NCBI GenBank assembly: GCA_036504335.1 | Contig: DASXVJ010000002.1 | Coordinates: 7,931 to 71,930, forward strand | Reading direction: 5' to 3' | DNA length: 64,000 bases | DNA from: Fen-183 sp036504335 | GTDB lineage: Bacteria; Acidobacteriota; Thermoanaerobaculia; UBA5066 | In this document: positions 1 through 8,311 of the stretch, in pieces | How positions within the stretch are numbered: the first letter of the stretch is position 1 | Layout: every line of letters starts with the position of its first letter | The notes under the pieces: model-generated | Told to the model about the DNA's origin: nothing | Seen by the model: only the letters and a program-made list of their open reading frames with translations | Databases searched by the model: none | Translations under genes and position numbers: made by a program

Positions 1-146
1 CGAAGTCGATCTGGCTCCGGACGAAGACGTACGAACTCGGCACGTACGAGCGGAACGACGCCCTCTACCTCGACATCAAGAAGCTCACGAAGTGGGACGA
101 GAACGTCAAGCCGTTCACGATCGTCGAGCAGGGGGAGGGGCGGTGA
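1..146 (+). CDS. nuoI: NADH-quinone oxidoreductase subunit I, C-terminal end (partial)
   Basis: The 5' part lies outside the window. The last 47 codons are read in the frame starting at base 3 and end at TGA 144-146. The visible residues, including YELGTYERND and LYLDIKKL, form a polar charged tail. The length and position just before nuoJ fit the C-terminus of the two-[4Fe-4S] ferredoxin-like subunit I, which lines the hydrophilic arm of complex I. The cluster-binding Cys motifs are not in view, so the call rests mainly on the fixed nuoI-J-K-L-M-N order. The stop overlaps the nuoJ GTG start as GTGA, which implies translational coupling. Confidence 0.75.
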   Translation, partial: KSIWLRTKTYELGTYERNDALYLDIKKLTKWDENVKPFTIVEQGEGR

Positions 147-748
147 CCGCGCCTTTCTTCTTCTGGTTCTTCGCGGCGATCGTCGTGTTCGGCGCCGTCG
201 GCGTCGTCGCCATGCGCCAGCCCGTTCACTCGGCGCTCTTCCTCCTCCTCTCCTTCTTCGGGATCGCGGCGCTCTTCGTGACGCTGAACGCGGAGTTCCT
301 CGCCGCGGTCCAGATCCTCGTCTACGCGGGCGGGATCATGGTCCTCTTCCTCTTCACGATCATGCTCGTGAACATCCGGAAGACGGCGGGCGAGCCGTTC
401 CTGCACCGCCAGGCGGGCGGCGCGCTCCTCGTCGCGTTCCTCCTCCTCGCGGTCGTGGGCGGAACGATCGTCGCCTCCTCGCGGACGAGCGGCCTCGCGG
501 ACGCGGGCCAGAGCGCGGACCCCGCGAAGCTCTCGACGACGACGATCACGCGCACGGTCACCGAAACCGTCGACGGGAAGGTCGTGAAGACCCCCGTCAC
601 CGAAGAGATCGCCGGCAACAGCCAGGCCGTCGCCTGGAGCCTCTACCGCGACTATCTGCTCCCCTTCGAGGTGGCGTCGGTGTTTCTCCTCGTCGCGATG
701 ATCGGGGCGGTCGTCCTCGGCAAGCGGACGATGGAGCGGGTGGACTGA
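143..748 (+). CDS. nuoJ: NADH-quinone oxidoreductase subunit J
   Basis: A 201-residue integral membrane subunit of the proton-pumping arm of complex I. I chose the GTG at 143: it overlaps the nuoI stop as GTGA, and the protein then starts directly in the first membrane helix (FFFWFFAAIVVFG). The conserved block around ALFLLLSFFGIAALFVTLNA and VQILVYAGGIMVLFLF is the family signature and includes the helix with the pi-bulge region. A hydrophilic Thr-rich loop at about residues 105-155 separates the last two helices. The gene runs into nuoK with a one-base overlap (TGATG). Length is normal for the family. Confidence 0.95.
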   Translation: MTAPFFFWFFAAIVVFGAVGVVAMRQPVHSALFLLLSFFGIAALFVTLNAEFLAAVQILVYAGGIMVLFLFTIMLVNIRKTAGEPFLHRQAGGALLVAFLLLAVVGGTIVASSRTSGLADAGQSADPAKLSTTTITRTVTETVDGKVVKTPVTEEIAGNSQAVAWSLYRDYLLPFEVASVFLLVAMIGAVVLGKRTMERVD

Positions 749-1050
749 TGATCTCGGTCACCCACTACGTCGCGCTATCGTTCCTGCTCTTCGCGATCGG
801 GGTCACCGGCGTCCTGATCCGCCGCAACCTCCTCACCGTCCTCATGTCGATCGAGCTCATCCTGAACGCCGCGAACCTCAACCTCATCGCGTTCTCGCGG
901 CAGCTCGGCGACCTGAACGGCCAGCTCTTCACGGTCTTCGTGATCACGCTGGCCGCCGGCGAAGCCGCGATCGGCCTCGCGATCATCATCTCCCTCTACC
1001 GCCTGAAGAACTCCGTGAACCTCGACGCCGTGTCGGAGCTGAAGGGATGA
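748..1050 (+). CDS. nuoK: NADH-quinone oxidoreductase subunit K
   Basis: A 100-residue protein with three membrane helices, the usual size for NuoK (the ND4L homologue). The central helix carries the conserved Glu in LMSIELILNAANLN. A second acidic residue follows in FVITLAAGEAAIGLAI. Both Glu residues belong to the hydrophilic axis of the membrane arm used in proton transfer. The start ATG at 748 overlaps the nuoJ stop, and the stop overlaps the nuoL start by four bases, so J, K and L are probably translated as a coupled set. Confidence 0.96.
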   Translation: MISVTHYVALSFLLFAIGVTGVLIRRNLLTVLMSIELILNAANLNLIAFSRQLGDLNGQLFTVFVITLAAGEAAIGLAIIISLYRLKNSVNLDAVSELKG

Positions 1051-3287
1051 AGGCTGCCGCGATCCTGCCCTGGATCCCCGTCTTCCCGCTGATCGGGTTC
1101 CTCGTCAACGGGCTCCTCTACCTCGTCTCCCATTCGAAGCTGGGCGGCAAGGACTCGCCGAAGGGTCCGCACGGGCACGGCGACGGCGGGCACGCCGACG
1201 CCCACGCCGCTCACGCGGACGCCGGACACGGCGGCGGCCACGGCGAGCATCACGAGATCCCGTTCGCGGCCGTCCACGCAGTCGTCGGGCCCGCGGCGAC
1301 GATCCTCTCCTGCGTGGCGGCCTTCGCCGCGATCTTCCTGTGGTGGGGCGAGACGCACGGCCACGAGGGCGTCGTGGCCACGCTGTGGACCTGGATGCCT
1401 CTCGGCGCGAACCCGACGTGGTTCGGCGGCAAGGCGCTGGTCGTGGACGCGGCGTTCCGGCTCGACGCGCTCTCGGCGCTCATGCTGGGTTTCGTCACGT
1501 TCATCGGCTCCCTGATCCACGTCTACTCAGTCGGGTACATGGGGCACGACGAGGGCTTCGGGCGGTACTTCTCTTACCTGAACCTCTTCATGTTCTCGAT
1601 GCTCACGCTCGTCCTCGGCGCGGGACTCCCGATCCTGTTCGTCGGGTGGGAAGGCGTGGGCCTCTGCTCATATCTGCTGATCGGCTTCTACTGGAAGAAA
1701 GACTGGGCGGCCGACGCCGGCAAGAAGGCGTTCGTCGTCAACCGCATCGGAGACTTCGGCTTCGCCCTCGGCATCTTCGGTTGTTTCGCGCTGTTCGGGA
1801 CGACGGACTTCGGCACGATGTTCTCGATGGCGGCCGCCAGCCCGGCGAAGTACGCCGCGGGCGGCCTCATGACGGCCGTCTGCCTCGCGCTCTTCATCGG
1901 CGCGTGCGGCAAGAGCGCGCAGATCCCGCTTTACGTCTGGCTGCCGGACGCGATGGCGGGCCCGACGCCCGTGTCCGCCCTGATCCACGCCGCGACGATG
2001 GTCACGGCCGGCGTTTACATGGTCGCGCGCTGCAACGTCTTCTACCGCATCTCCCACGAGTGGGCGATGAAGACCCTCGGCGAGCATACCTCGGTGTGGG
2101 GGCTCCTGACGCACGACGCGTCCTTCGTCGTCGCCGTCGTCGGCGGCGCGACCGCGCTCTTCGCCGCGACGATGGGTCTCGCCCAGACGGACATCAAGAA
2201 GGTCCTCGCGTACTCCACGGTTTCGCAGCTCGGCTACATGTTCCTCGGCTGCGGCGCGCTTGCCTTCTCGGCGGGCATGTTCCACGTCTTCACGCACGCG
2301 TGGTTCAAGGCCTGCCTCTTCCTCGGGGCGGGCTCCGTGATCCACGCCCTCGGCGGCGAGCAGGACATGACGAAGATGGGCGGGCTCCGCAAGCTGATCC
2401 CGCACACGTTCGTCACGATGTTCGTCGCGACGCTCGCGATCGCGGGCGTCCCGGGCCTCGCGGGCTTCTTCTCGAAGGACGCGATCCTCGCCGAGACCTG
2501 GGGCGCGGGCTACAAGGTCCTTTGGACCCTCGCCGTCCTCACGGCCGGGATCACGGCCTTCTACATGTTCCGGCTCATCAAGATGACGTTCTACGGGACG
2601 TTCCGAGGCACGGCCGAGCAGCTCAAGCACGTGCACGAGTCGCCGCCCTCGATGGTCGTGCCGCTCTACATCCTTGCAGCGGGCGCCGTGCTCGTGGGGT
2701 GGCTCGGGATTCCGAGCTTCATTCTCGGAAAAGAGAATTTCTTCGAAAGTAAATTGGAGGCGGTCATCACGCCATTGGCGGCCGGCTGGCAGCCGCATCC
2801 CCACGAAATGTCGCATGCGACGGAGTGGGGCCTGATGGGCACGTCCGTCGCCATCGCCTTCATAGGAATCTCTCTCGCCGTCTCGTTCTATTCCGGCGCT
2901 TACCCGTTCAAGATGCCGGAAAGAATCGCGTCCGCGCTCGGCGGCTTCTACCGTCTCGTGCGCGACAAGTACCGCGTCGACGAGCTCTACGAGGCGGTCT
3001 TCGTGAACGGACTCATCAAGAAGGGCGGGCGCCTCATGTGGGAGATCGACGCCCGTGTTCTCGACCTCATCCCGAACGGCTCGAGCGGTCTCACGCTCTT
3101 CGCCTCGAGGATTTCCTCGTGGTTCGACCGGACGTTCGTGGACGGGGCGGTGAACGGCGTCGGAACGACGCTCGAGACGGCGTGGCGCGGGATGCGCCGT
3201 GCGCAGTCCGGGCGAACGCAGAACTACGCGCTGACCATGGCGGCCGGCGTTTTCGGATTCGTCTGCCTCTACCTCCTCCTGAAGTGA
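1047..3287 (+). CDS. nuoL: NADH-quinone oxidoreductase subunit L (antiporter-like)
   Basis: The largest membrane subunit of complex I (746 residues), related to Mrp antiporter subunits and ending in the long lateral-helix region. Family blocks include FVGWEGVGLCSYLLIGFYW, KSAQIPLYVWLPDAMAGPTP and VSALIHAATMVTAGVYM, with the conserved Glu and Lys of the proton channel. An unusual His-rich insertion lies between the first two helices at residues 42-69: nine His in 28 residues, with Gly, Ala and Asp. A short stretch at 2720-2760 uses AT-rich codons unlike its surroundings. It overlaps nuoK by four bases and is followed by nuoM after 13 bases. Confidence 0.96.
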   Translation: MKAAAILPWIPVFPLIGFLVNGLLYLVSHSKLGGKDSPKGPHGHGDGGHADAHAAHADAGHGGGHGEHHEIPFAAVHAVVGPAATILSCVAAFAAIFLWWGETHGHEGVVATLWTWMPLGANPTWFGGKALVVDAAFRLDALSALMLGFVTFIGSLIHVYSVGYMGHDEGFGRYFSYLNLFMFSMLTLVLGAGLPILFVGWEGVGLCSYLLIGFYWKKDWAADAGKKAFVVNRIGDFGFALGIFGCFALFGTTDFGTMFSMAAASPAKYAAGGLMTAVCLALFIGACGKSAQIPLYVWLPDAMAGPTPVSALIHAATMVTAGVYMVARCNVFYRISHEWAMKTLGEHTSVWGLLTHDASFVVAVVGGATALFAATMGLAQTDIKKVLAYSTVSQLGYMFLGCGALAFSAGMFHVFTHAWFKACLFLGAGSVIHALGGEQDMTKMGGLRKLIPHTFVTMFVATLAIAGVPGLAGFFSKDAILAETWGAGYKVLWTLAVLTAGITAFYMFRLIKMTFYGTFRGTAEQLKHVHESPPSMVVPLYILAAGAVLVGWLGIPSFILGKENFFESKLEAVITPLAAGWQPHPHEMSHATEWGLMGTSVAIAFIGISLAVSFYSGAYPFKMPERIASALGGFYRLVRDKYRVDELYEAVFVNGLIKKGGRLMWEIDARVLDLIPNGSSGLTLFASRISSWFDRTFVDGAVNGVGTTLETAWRGMRRAQSGRTQNYALTMAAGVFGFVCLYLLLK

Positions 3288-3300
3288 AGAAGGGCGCCGC

Positions 3301-4863
3301 ATGAACGGACTCCTCTCCCTGCTCATCTTCCTGCCGGTCGTGGGGACCCTCGCGGTCTTCCTCGTGCCGCGCGAGAAGCCGGGCCTCATCCGCTGGGTCG
3401 CGACGCTCTTCACGGGCGCCGAGTTCCTCCTCTCGATTCCGCTCTGGACGTTCGCGGGCTTCCGCAAGTCCGGCGACTTCTTCTTCCGCGAGACGGTGGA
3501 CTGGATCCCGTCGCTCGGCGCGAAGTACGCGCTCGGGGTCGACGGAATCGCGGCGCTCCTGATCCTCCTGACGACGCTCCTCTCGTTCATCTCCGTGTAC
3601 TCGTCCTTCACCGCGATCACGAAGCGCGAGAAGGAGTACTACGCGTTCCTCCTCCTCCTCGAGACGGGGATGATCGGCGTCTTCTGCGCGCTCGACTTCT
3701 TCCTCTTCTACGTGTTCTGGGAGGTCATGCTCGTCCCGATGTACTTCCTGATCGGGGTCTGGGGCGGGCCGCGGAAGCTCTACGCGGCGATCAAGTTCTT
3801 CCTGTACACGCTCGCGGGCTCCGTCGTCATGCTGCTCGCGATCATCGCCCTCTACTTCTTCAACACCTCGGGCTTCCTGTGGTGGAAGGGCCTCGGCAAC
3901 GCGCCGTCGTTCGACATCGTCCACTTCCAGTCGATCGCGTCGCAGATCCCGCCGGACCTCCAGATCTGGCTCTTCTGGGCGTTCTTCATCGGCTTCGCGA
4001 TCAAGGTCCCGATGTTCCCGTTCCACACGTGGCTGCCGGACGCGCACGTCGAGGCGCCGACGGCGGGCTCCGTGATCCTCGCGGGCGTCCTCCTCAAGAT
4101 GGGGACGTACGGCTTCCTCCGGTTCTCGCTCCCGATCTGCTCCGGCGCCTCGCGCACGTACTGGGTGCAGCTCTCCGTCGTCGTCCTCTCGATCATCGGC
4201 ATCGTCTACGGCTCGATGGTCGCGATGGTCCAGAAGGACATGAAGAAGCTCGTCGCGTACTCCTCGGTCGCGCACCTCGGCTTCGTGATGCTCGGCCTGT
4301 TCGCCCTGAACAACGCGGGCATCCAGGGAGGCATCCTCCAGTCCATCAACCACGGGCTTTCGACGGGCGGGCTCTTCCTCCTCGTCGGGATCGTCTACGA
4401 GCGCACGCACACCCGCATGATCGCGGACTACGGCGGCCTCTCGGGCGTCATGCCCGTCTACGCGATGCTCTTCATGGTCGTCCTCCTCGCGTCGATCGGC
4501 CTGCCCCTTCTGAACGGGTTCGTCGGCGAGTTCACGATCCTCACGGGCGCCTTCCTCGCCGACTGGCGCTGGGCCGCGTGGGCGAGCCTCGGCGTCATCC
4601 TCGGCGCGGCCTACATGCTGTGGCTCTACCAGCGCGTCTTCTTCGGCGAGCTGACGAACGAGAAGAACAAGGGCCTCGAGGACGTCAACCTCCGCGAGAT
4701 CCTGACGCTCGCGCCCCTCATCGTCATGTGCTTCTGGATCGGCCTCTACCCGAAGCCGTTCTTCGAGATGACCGCGAAGTCGGCCGAGAAGATCGTCGCC
4801 GCCGTGAATCCGCCCGCGGCCTCCGAGTCTGCGCCCCGCATGGCGGCTGCAGGAGGCCAGTAG
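3301..4863 (+). CDS. nuoM: NADH-quinone oxidoreductase subunit M (antiporter-like)
   Basis: A 520-residue polytopic membrane subunit and the second antiporter-like proton channel of complex I. Diagnostic segments are FYVFWEVMLVPMYFLIGVWG (channel Glu), the Lys-bearing FAIKVPMFPFHTWLPDAHVE and VQKDMKKLVAYSSVAHLGFV. The C-terminal 30 residues are a soluble Ala/Pro-rich tail. An ATG start follows nuoL by 13 bases and nuoN begins three bases after the stop. Length and motif order are normal. Confidence 0.96.
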   Translation: MNGLLSLLIFLPVVGTLAVFLVPREKPGLIRWVATLFTGAEFLLSIPLWTFAGFRKSGDFFFRETVDWIPSLGAKYALGVDGIAALLILLTTLLSFISVYSSFTAITKREKEYYAFLLLLETGMIGVFCALDFFLFYVFWEVMLVPMYFLIGVWGGPRKLYAAIKFFLYTLAGSVVMLLAIIALYFFNTSGFLWWKGLGNAPSFDIVHFQSIASQIPPDLQIWLFWAFFIGFAIKVPMFPFHTWLPDAHVEAPTAGSVILAGVLLKMGTYGFLRFSLPICSGASRTYWVQLSVVVLSIIGIVYGSMVAMVQKDMKKLVAYSSVAHLGFVMLGLFALNNAGIQGGILQSINHGLSTGGLFLLVGIVYERTHTRMIADYGGLSGVMPVYAMLFMVVLLASIGLPLLNGFVGEFTILTGAFLADWRWAAWASLGVILGAAYMLWLYQRVFFGELTNEKNKGLEDVNLREILTLAPLIVMCFWIGLYPKPFFEMTAKSAEKIVAAVNPPAASESAPRMAAAGGQ

Positions 4864-4866
4864 GCC

Positions 4867-6321
4867 ATGCCGTTCGCGGCCGCCGACACGCTCCTCATCC
4901 TGCCGGAGCTGTTCCTCACGGCGGCGGGGCTCGTGCTGCTCATCGCCGCGACCGTGGGCGGCCGCGAGAGGGAGCGGACGATCGCCTTCGCCGCAATCGG
5001 CTCGCTCGCCACGACCGGCCTCCTGCTCGCCGTTTCGGCCTCCACCGCGAAGGCCCTGCCGCAGTCGGCCTTCGGCGGGATGTTCGTCCTCGACCGCTTC
5101 GGCCTCTACTTCAAGGTCCTGATGCTGCTCGCGGCCGCCGTGACGATCCTCTTCTCCCTGCGGTTCGTCGGCGCCTCGCCGTACCCGTCGGGCGAGTACT
5201 ACGGGCTCATCCTCTTTGCGACCGTCGGGATGCTCTTCATGGCGTCCGGCACGCATCTCGTCTCGATCGTCGTCGCGCTCGAGCTCATGGCGCTCTCGCA
5301 GTACGTCCTCGCGGGCTACTTCAAGCGTGAGACGAAGTCCCTCGAGGCGGCCACGAAGTACTTCATCCTCGGCGCGTTCTCGTCCGGCGTTCTCATCTAC
5401 GGGATCTCCCTGGTCTACGGCGCGACGGGGACGCTCTCTCTCGCGGGGATCTCGAAGGCCCTGGGGGCCGCGCCCGCGACGCCGCTTCTCGTCGTCGGGA
5501 TCATCCTGGTCGCGAGCGGCATGTTCTTCAAGATCGCCTCGGCGCCCTTCCACGTGTGGGCGCCGGACGTGTACGAGGGCGCTCCGACGCCGATCTCGGC
5601 GTTCTTCGCCGTCGGGCCGAAGCTCGCGGCGTACGCGATCTTCGCGCGCATTTTCTTCGTCGGGTTCGGCCCGCGCGCGGGCGACTGGACGGCGATCGTG
5701 GCGGCGTCCGCCGCGCTCACGATGGTCGTCGGAAACGTCGGCGCCCTCCAGCAGACGAACGTCAAGCGCCTGCTCGGCTACTCCTCGATCGGCCACGCGG
5801 GCTACGCGCTTCTCGGCCTCCTCGCCTACGGCGACGCGACGGGCATCGGCCTCTGGGCCATCCTCGTCTACCTCCTCGCGTACGCGTTCATGAACCTCGG
5901 CGCGTTCGGCCTCGTGATCCTCCTCGAGTCGAAGGGCTACGCCGCCGAGAGCGTCGACGACTTCAACGGCCTCTCGAAGAAGAACCCGTGGGCCGCGGCC
6001 GCGATGCTCGTGTTCCTGCTGTCCCTCGCGGGCATCCCGCCGACGGCCGGGTTCGTGGGCAAGTACCTGCTCTTCTCGGCCGCGATGAAGGCCGGATGGT
6101 TCTGGCTCTCGCTTCTCGCCGTCCTCATGTCGGCCGTGTCGCTCTTCTATTACTTCCGGATCGCGCGGGCGATGTATCTCGTGGACGGGGAAGGCGAGCT
6201 GCACTGGCGCGAGGAGCCCGCCGTGACCGCGGCGATCGCGATCTGCGCGGCGGGGACGCTCGCGATGGGCATCCTCCCGGGGCCGTTCGTGGCGTTCGCG
6301 AAGAGCTGCCTCTTCCCGTGA
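4867..6321 (+). CDS. nuoN: NADH-quinone oxidoreductase subunit N (antiporter-like)
   Basis: A 484-residue membrane subunit and the third antiporter-like subunit of complex I. Recognisable blocks are VALELMALSQYVLAGYFKR (conserved Glu), FKIASAPFHVWAPDVYEGAP (Lys and the PFH motif) and TNVKRLLGYSSIGHAGYALL. It is the last nuo gene. The next gene, an ATP synthase accessory gene, starts only 16 bases later, so complex I and the ATP synthase membrane sector are probably co-transcribed. Confidence 0.96.
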   Translation: MPFAAADTLLILPELFLTAAGLVLLIAATVGGRERERTIAFAAIGSLATTGLLLAVSASTAKALPQSAFGGMFVLDRFGLYFKVLMLLAAAVTILFSLRFVGASPYPSGEYYGLILFATVGMLFMASGTHLVSIVVALELMALSQYVLAGYFKRETKSLEAATKYFILGAFSSGVLIYGISLVYGATGTLSLAGISKALGAAPATPLLVVGIILVASGMFFKIASAPFHVWAPDVYEGAPTPISAFFAVGPKLAAYAIFARIFFVGFGPRAGDWTAIVAASAALTMVVGNVGALQQTNVKRLLGYSSIGHAGYALLGLLAYGDATGIGLWAILVYLLAYAFMNLGAFGLVILLESKGYAAESVDDFNGLSKKNPWAAAAMLVFLLSLAGIPPTAGFVGKYLLFSAAMKAGWFWLSLLAVLMSAVSLFYYFRIARAMYLVDGEGELHWREEPAVTAAIAICAAGTLAMGILPGPFVAFAKSCLFP

Positions 6322-6337
6322 GCCGGGCAGCGGCGGA

Positions 6338-6616
6338 ATGAGCGGCGCCGCCGGTCCCGGGAACGACGACGGTCCGGGCGGCGACCGGGGTTTTGCGCGC
6401 TACTTCGCCGACGTCCTGACGTTCGGGTGGGTCCTGCCGGCCGCCATCGCGGCGGGAGCCGGCCTCGGATGGGTCCTGGACAAGGTCTTCGGCCTGTTCC
6501 CGGTCCTGACGGCAGCCCTGGCCCTCGTGGGACTCGTGGCGGGCCTCCGTCAGATCTACCGCGAGTCGGGAGTGCTGTCCCGCGGCGGGAAGGGCCCCGG
6601 AAATGGTCGCGCCTGA
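6338..6616 (+). CDS. AtpZ/AtpI-like ATP synthase accessory membrane protein
   Basis: A 92-residue protein with a Gly/Asp-rich polar N-terminus and two predicted helices (VLPAAIAAGAGLGWVLDKVF and LFPVLTAALALVGLVAGLRQ). The glycine pattern in helix one and the DKVFGLFP turn match the AtpZ/AtpI family, small proteins encoded ahead of F0 genes and thought to assist c-ring assembly or Mg2+ supply. It lies between nuoN and atpB. The last 14 bases overlap the next gene. The family is recognised from the pattern and position. Confidence 0.75.
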   Translation: MSGAAGPGNDDGPGGDRGFARYFADVLTFGWVLPAAIAAGAGLGWVLDKVFGLFPVLTAALALVGLVAGLRQIYRESGVLSRGGKGPGNGRA

Positions 6617-7025
6617 CGGCCGTGAGGCCCCCGAGCCGCCCGGGCGGCGCTGGTTCAGGACGGCGGCCGTCCTCGCCCTCCTGGCCGCGTCCGGACTGGC
6701 CGCCACGGGCCGTTTCCGGCCCGCGCTCGCCTTGACTCTGGGGGCTGCCGTGGCTATCGTCTCGGCGCTCTGGCTGTCGGATTTCCTCGGTCGCTTCGCG
6801 GCGCCCGAGCGAAGCACGCCGGCCCGATTCGACTGGAAACTCGGGTTCAAGGCCGTTCTCCGGTACGGCCTGATCGGAGCCGCCCTGTGGGCCTCCGTTC
6901 GGGCTTTCCCGGCCGACGTCCCGTGGCTGATCGGGGGTCTCTCGACGGTCGTCGCCGCGGCGGCGATCGACGGGGTTCTCGAACAGTTCCGCGGGGGGCG
7001 GAACGGAACGGGCGCGGCCCGCTGA
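6603..7025 (+). CDS. Small membrane protein in the AtpI (ATP synthase subunit I) position
   Basis: A 140-residue protein with a short polar N-terminus and about four hydrophobic segments (around residues 20-35, 40-60, 85-105 and 110-125). Sequence conservation is weak. The four-helix plan, size and place just before atpB match the 'ATP synthase subunit I' family, but I see no diagnostic motif. ATG at 6603 overlaps the AtpZ-like gene by 14 bases, implying coupled translation. It could also be an unrelated small membrane protein kept in the operon. Confidence 0.6.
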   Translation: MVAPDGREAPEPPGRRWFRTAAVLALLAASGLAATGRFRPALALTLGAAVAIVSALWLSDFLGRFAAPERSTPARFDWKLGFKAVLRYGLIGAALWASVRAFPADVPWLIGGLSTVVAAAAIDGVLEQFRGGRNGTGAAR

Positions 7026-7041
7026 AGGCGGAAACGGCGAC

Positions 7042-7833
7042 GTGCACCACGAACATTCGATCTTCTTCGGGTTCTTCAACGCGCTCCTGACCCGGATTCT
7101 CGGGCCCGTCGACGGCGCTCCCGCCTGGTGGAAGAACGGCGTCGACCTCGGGGGCCTCCACGTCGCGGGCGTCGCGCCGCGCGGCGAGCACGGCGAGCTC
7201 CTCGGCTGGATCCCCGACCACCTCGCCATGGCGATCGTCGTCTTCCTCTTCTGCGCGCTCTTCTTCCTCTGGGCCTCGCGCCGCTACCGCCGGGACGCGC
7301 CCGGCCCCGTGCAGAACGTGATCGAGGTCTTCGTCGACTTCCTGCGCGGCGTCATCAAGGAGAACATCGCCCACGGGGAGCGCTACCTTCCGATCGTGGG
7401 GGCGTTCTTCTTTTTCATCTTCTTCTCGAACATCTGCGGCCTGTTCTTCTTCCTGCAGCCGCCCACGGCGAACCTGAACGTGACGTTCGCGCTCTCGATC
7501 ACGTGCTTTCTCATCTTCAACGCCGAGGGCATCAAGGCGCACGGCCTGTTCGGGTACCTCAAGCACTTCCTCGGGCCGATGCTCGCGCTGGCGCCGCTCA
7601 TGTTCCTCATCGAGATGATCGGGAACTTCGCGCGCGCGCTTTCGCTCTCGATGCGTCTCTACGGAAACATCTACGGCGAGCACACGGCCGGCAGCATCTT
7701 CACGGGCCTGATGCCCATCGTGGTCCCCTGGCCGATGATGGCCCTCGGGATCTTCACGGCCCTGCTGCAGGCGTACGTGTTCACCCTCCTGACCACCGTT
7801 TATCTGGGCGGCGCGACCGCCCACGAGCACTGA
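7042..7833 (+). CDS. atpB: F0F1 ATP synthase subunit a
   Basis: A 263-residue membrane subunit that forms the two ion half-channels beside the c-ring. The key segment is FARALSLSMRLYGNIYGEH, which carries the essential stator Arg in the R-L-x-G-N motif. The following helix, ALLQAYVFTLLTTVYLGGA, has the conserved Gln and Tyr. The start is GTG at 7042, giving a His-containing N-terminus before a periplasmic segment. It follows the AtpI-like gene by 16 bases and precedes atpE by 35. F1 and stalk genes do not follow, so they must lie elsewhere. Confidence 0.96.
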   Translation: MHHEHSIFFGFFNALLTRILGPVDGAPAWWKNGVDLGGLHVAGVAPRGEHGELLGWIPDHLAMAIVVFLFCALFFLWASRRYRRDAPGPVQNVIEVFVDFLRGVIKENIAHGERYLPIVGAFFFFIFFSNICGLFFFLQPPTANLNVTFALSITCFLIFNAEGIKAHGLFGYLKHFLGPMLALAPLMFLIEMIGNFARALSLSMRLYGNIYGEHTAGSIFTGLMPIVVPWPMMALGIFTALLQAYVFTLLTTVYLGGATAHEH

Positions 7834-7868
7834 TCTTGGATTTCTCATCCCGAAAGGAGTCTCACGAA

Positions 7869-8192
7869 ATGTTCAAGAAGCTCATGTCCGCGGGCGCCCT
7901 CGGTGCGCTCGCCCTCGCCCTCCCGAATCTCGCCCTCGCGGAGGAAGCCGCGAAGGCCGTGTCGTCCGGCGGCGCCGGATGGGGTCACTTCTCGGCGGCG
8001 TTCGCGATCGGCCTGGCCGCCGCGGCCGGCGCCATCGCCCAGGGCCGGACGGCGGTCGCGGCCTGCGAGGGAATCGCGCGCAATCCCGGCGCGGTCGGCC
8101 AGATCCGCGGCCAGGCCTTCCTCGGCCTCGTCCTGATCGAGTCGCTCGTCATCTACGCCCTGGTCATCGCTTTCGTCATCAACGGCAAGTAA
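7869..8192 (+). CDS. atpE: F0F1 ATP synthase subunit c with cleavable-looking leader
   Basis: A 107-residue proteolipid. ATG at 7869 follows a strong ribosome site (AAAGGAG at 7853-7859). Residues 1-24 look like a signal peptide ending in LALA, so the mature ring subunit would be about 80 residues, the normal size. The two helices flank the polar loop ARNPG (residues 70-74). The ion carboxylate is E91 in helix two, followed by S92 and Y96. Q58 in helix one sits opposite. This set resembles Na+-binding c-rings, except that the usual Thr after Ser is Leu93. A terminator follows directly. Confidence 0.95.
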   Translation: MFKKLMSAGALGALALALPNLALAEEAAKAVSSGGAGWGHFSAAFAIGLAAAAGAIAQGRTAVAACEGIARNPGAVGQIRGQAFLGLVLIESLVIYALVIAFVINGK

Positions 8193-8214
8193 GTCTTTTC
8201 CCGTCAGGGATTTG

Positions 8215-8247
8215 GCGGCCCCGGGCGACCGGGGCCGCTGCATTTTT
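8215..8247 (+). terminator. Rho-independent terminator after atpE
   Basis: A perfect 10-bp GC stem (8215-8224 with 8229-8238) is closed by a GCGA tetraloop and followed by TGCA and five T. It lies 22 bases after the atpE stop and ends the nuo-F0 transcript. Confidence 0.9.
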
Positions 8248-8267
8248 CGGGGTGCCGGAAAAGCCGT

Positions 8268-8295
8268 TTGAAACCGGCGCGCGTATTGCTACTCA
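8268..8295 (+). promoter_or_regulatory. Possible promoter for the sigma/anti-sigma pair
   Basis: TTGAAA (8268-8273), a 16-bp spacer and TACTCA (8290-8295) give a weak sigma-70-like match just before the sigma gene. An autoregulated ECF promoter is an alternative, using the GGAAAAG upstream (about 8257). Neither can be decided from sequence alone. Confidence 0.3.
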
Positions 8296-8311
8296 GAGGG
8301 CGGCACGGACC

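Noticed and set aside
3091..6204. Open frame of over 1000 codons on the minus strand across nuoL-nuoN
   Set aside because: It is antisense to three certain genes and its translation is almost only Arg, Glu, Asp and Ala, the mirror of GC-rich codon use. No domain is visible.
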